From an uncultured Eubacteriales bacterium (GTDB lineage: Bacteria; Bacillota; Clostridia; Oscillospirales; CAG-272): a stretch of DNA of 5,605 nucleotides. Shown piece by piece: positions 4,955 to 5,605 of this stretch (position 1 is its first letter; the number at the start of each line of letters is the position of its first letter). The DNA lies in assembly GCA_902462015.1 (NCBI GenBank), contig CABPZV010000140.1:1-5605 (forward strand), read 5' to 3'. The position numbers and the translations under genes were made by a program. The notes beneath the pieces were generated by a model. That model was not told where the DNA came from. It did no database searches and saw nothing but the letters and a program-made list of their open reading frames with translations.

Positions 4955-5605
4955 ATGGAAATCCGCATGCAAAGTAAAATTTCAAAAGAATATTTGTCAA
5001 TTGCGTCAAAAATATTTCTGTTTGATGGAATATCAGAAGGCGAGAAACTAAAAAATATATATGAGTGCAGTCCATGTTTGCGATTATTTAAAACCGGAGA
5101 GCTAATATGTTCTCCCGGGGAATATACCAAAGGTTTGCAGATTATCGTCTCAGGAAAAGCAATTGTTACCGGAGAATTTGAAGAAAACAGTACTATTCTT
5201 AGGATGCTTGCAAAGGGTGATGTATTTGGCGCCGCCGCGCTTTTTTGCTCTGAAAGCTCAGAGTACATCTCTTATATTAGAGCCAAGGGAAAGACAGCTG
5301 TCTTATTGCTCGGCGCGGAAAAAATCGAACAGTTGATTACCGGTAATTCTAAGCTCGCTGAAAATTATATAAAATTTCTCTCCGGCAGAATACGTTTTCT
5401 CAACAAAAGAATTTCCGTTGTTACAGCCGGTACGGCAGAGCAAAGACTTTCATGTATATTGCTTGAAATGCCGCGTGATTCCGACGGCTGCCTGATAGTT
5501 CCGGCAATGACACAGCTTGCCGCTTCGTTGAATTTGGGAAGGGCGTCTGTTTACAGAGCTCTGCAGACACTTGAAAGCTCAGGTTTTATCAAACGAAATG
5601 AAAAC
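4955..5605 (+). CDS. Crp/Fnr-family transcriptional regulator (3' end beyond window)
   Basis: DNA-binding regulator with an N-terminal effector beta-barrel and a C-terminal winged helix-turn-helix. The frame is open through 217 codons to the window end. Family members are usually about 215-235 residues, so little is missing. The barrel spans about 18-128 (FKTGELICSPGE 45-56, AKGDVFGAAALF 86-97). A dimerisation helix follows at about 130-155. The HTH lies at about 185-213, with recognition helix LGRASVYRALQTLE (194-207). Residues needed for cAMP in E. coli CRP are absent: Gly-Glu reads Gly92-Ala93, and the Arg-Ser pair reads about Tyr104-Ile105. Cysteines occur at 38, 41, 52, 98, 167 and 179, but not in the FNR Fe-S spacing. 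ATG 4955 is chosen as the first in-frame ATG after the TAG at 4907. ATG 4967 is equally possible, and neither has a strong Shine-Dalgarno site. The ligand and targets are unknown. Confidence 0.9.
   Translation, partial: MEIRMQSKISKEYLSIASKIFLFDGISEGEKLKNIYECSPCLRLFKTGELICSPGEYTKGLQIIVSGKAIVTGEFEENSTILRMLAKGDVFGAAALFCSESSEYISYIRAKGKTAVLLLGAEKIEQLITGNSKLAENYIKFLSGRIRFLNKRISVVTAGTAEQRLSCILLEMPRDSDGCLIVPAMTQLAASLNLGRASVYRALQTLESSGFIKRNEN

Noticed and set aside
4921..5268. Minus-strand open frame of 115 codons opposite the regulator
   Set aside because: The plus strand encodes a clear Crp/Fnr protein through the same bases, so this is a shadow frame.

Overview
The window looks like chromosomal DNA from a low-to-moderate GC Gram-positive bacterium, most likely a member of Clostridia. 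The main reason is that pheS-pheT sits behind a tRNA-Phe T-box leader, an arrangement typical of Firmicutes. Purine-rich Shine-Dalgarno sites and AT-rich intergenic DNA fit this. No species assignment is attempted.

Layout, left to right. (1) Rightward pth, peptidyl-tRNA hydrolase (73-699), starts at a GTG behind a clear GAGG site and ends at a 14-bp Rho-independent terminator (699-749). The first ~80 bases may hold the tail of an upstream gene, but the frame is ambiguous. (2) Convergent to it is the leftward pheS (4294-3272) and pheT (3251-843) operon, encoding the alpha and beta subunits of phenylalanyl-tRNA synthetase. The genes are 20 bp apart. Upstream lie a sigma-A-type promoter (4666-4693) and a T-box riboswitch (about 4385-4660) with a UUC specifier, a UGGU acceptor-binding bulge and mutually exclusive antiterminator and terminator. 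(3) Divergent from pheS is a rightward Crp/Fnr-family regulator (4955 to the window end, nearly complete). Its upstream region contains a perfect 46-bp palindrome (4839-4884).

How the parts work together: Pth recycles tRNA from peptidyl-tRNA, and PheST charges tRNA-Phe. The T-box senses uncharged tRNA-Phe and allows pheST transcription when charging is low. The regulator has no evident functional link to translation.

The most unusual item is the palindrome. It carries a perfect TTGACA, a 17-bp spacer and an extended -10 (TGATACACT) on both strands. It is therefore two interlocked, mirror-image, outward-firing promoters with a CRP-geometry dyad (TGTAT-N6-ATACA) at the centre. One copy is well placed to drive the regulator gene, and the dyad is a candidate autoregulatory operator. 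The mirror copy points toward the pheST leader. Apart from this element the genes are ordinary housekeeping genes.
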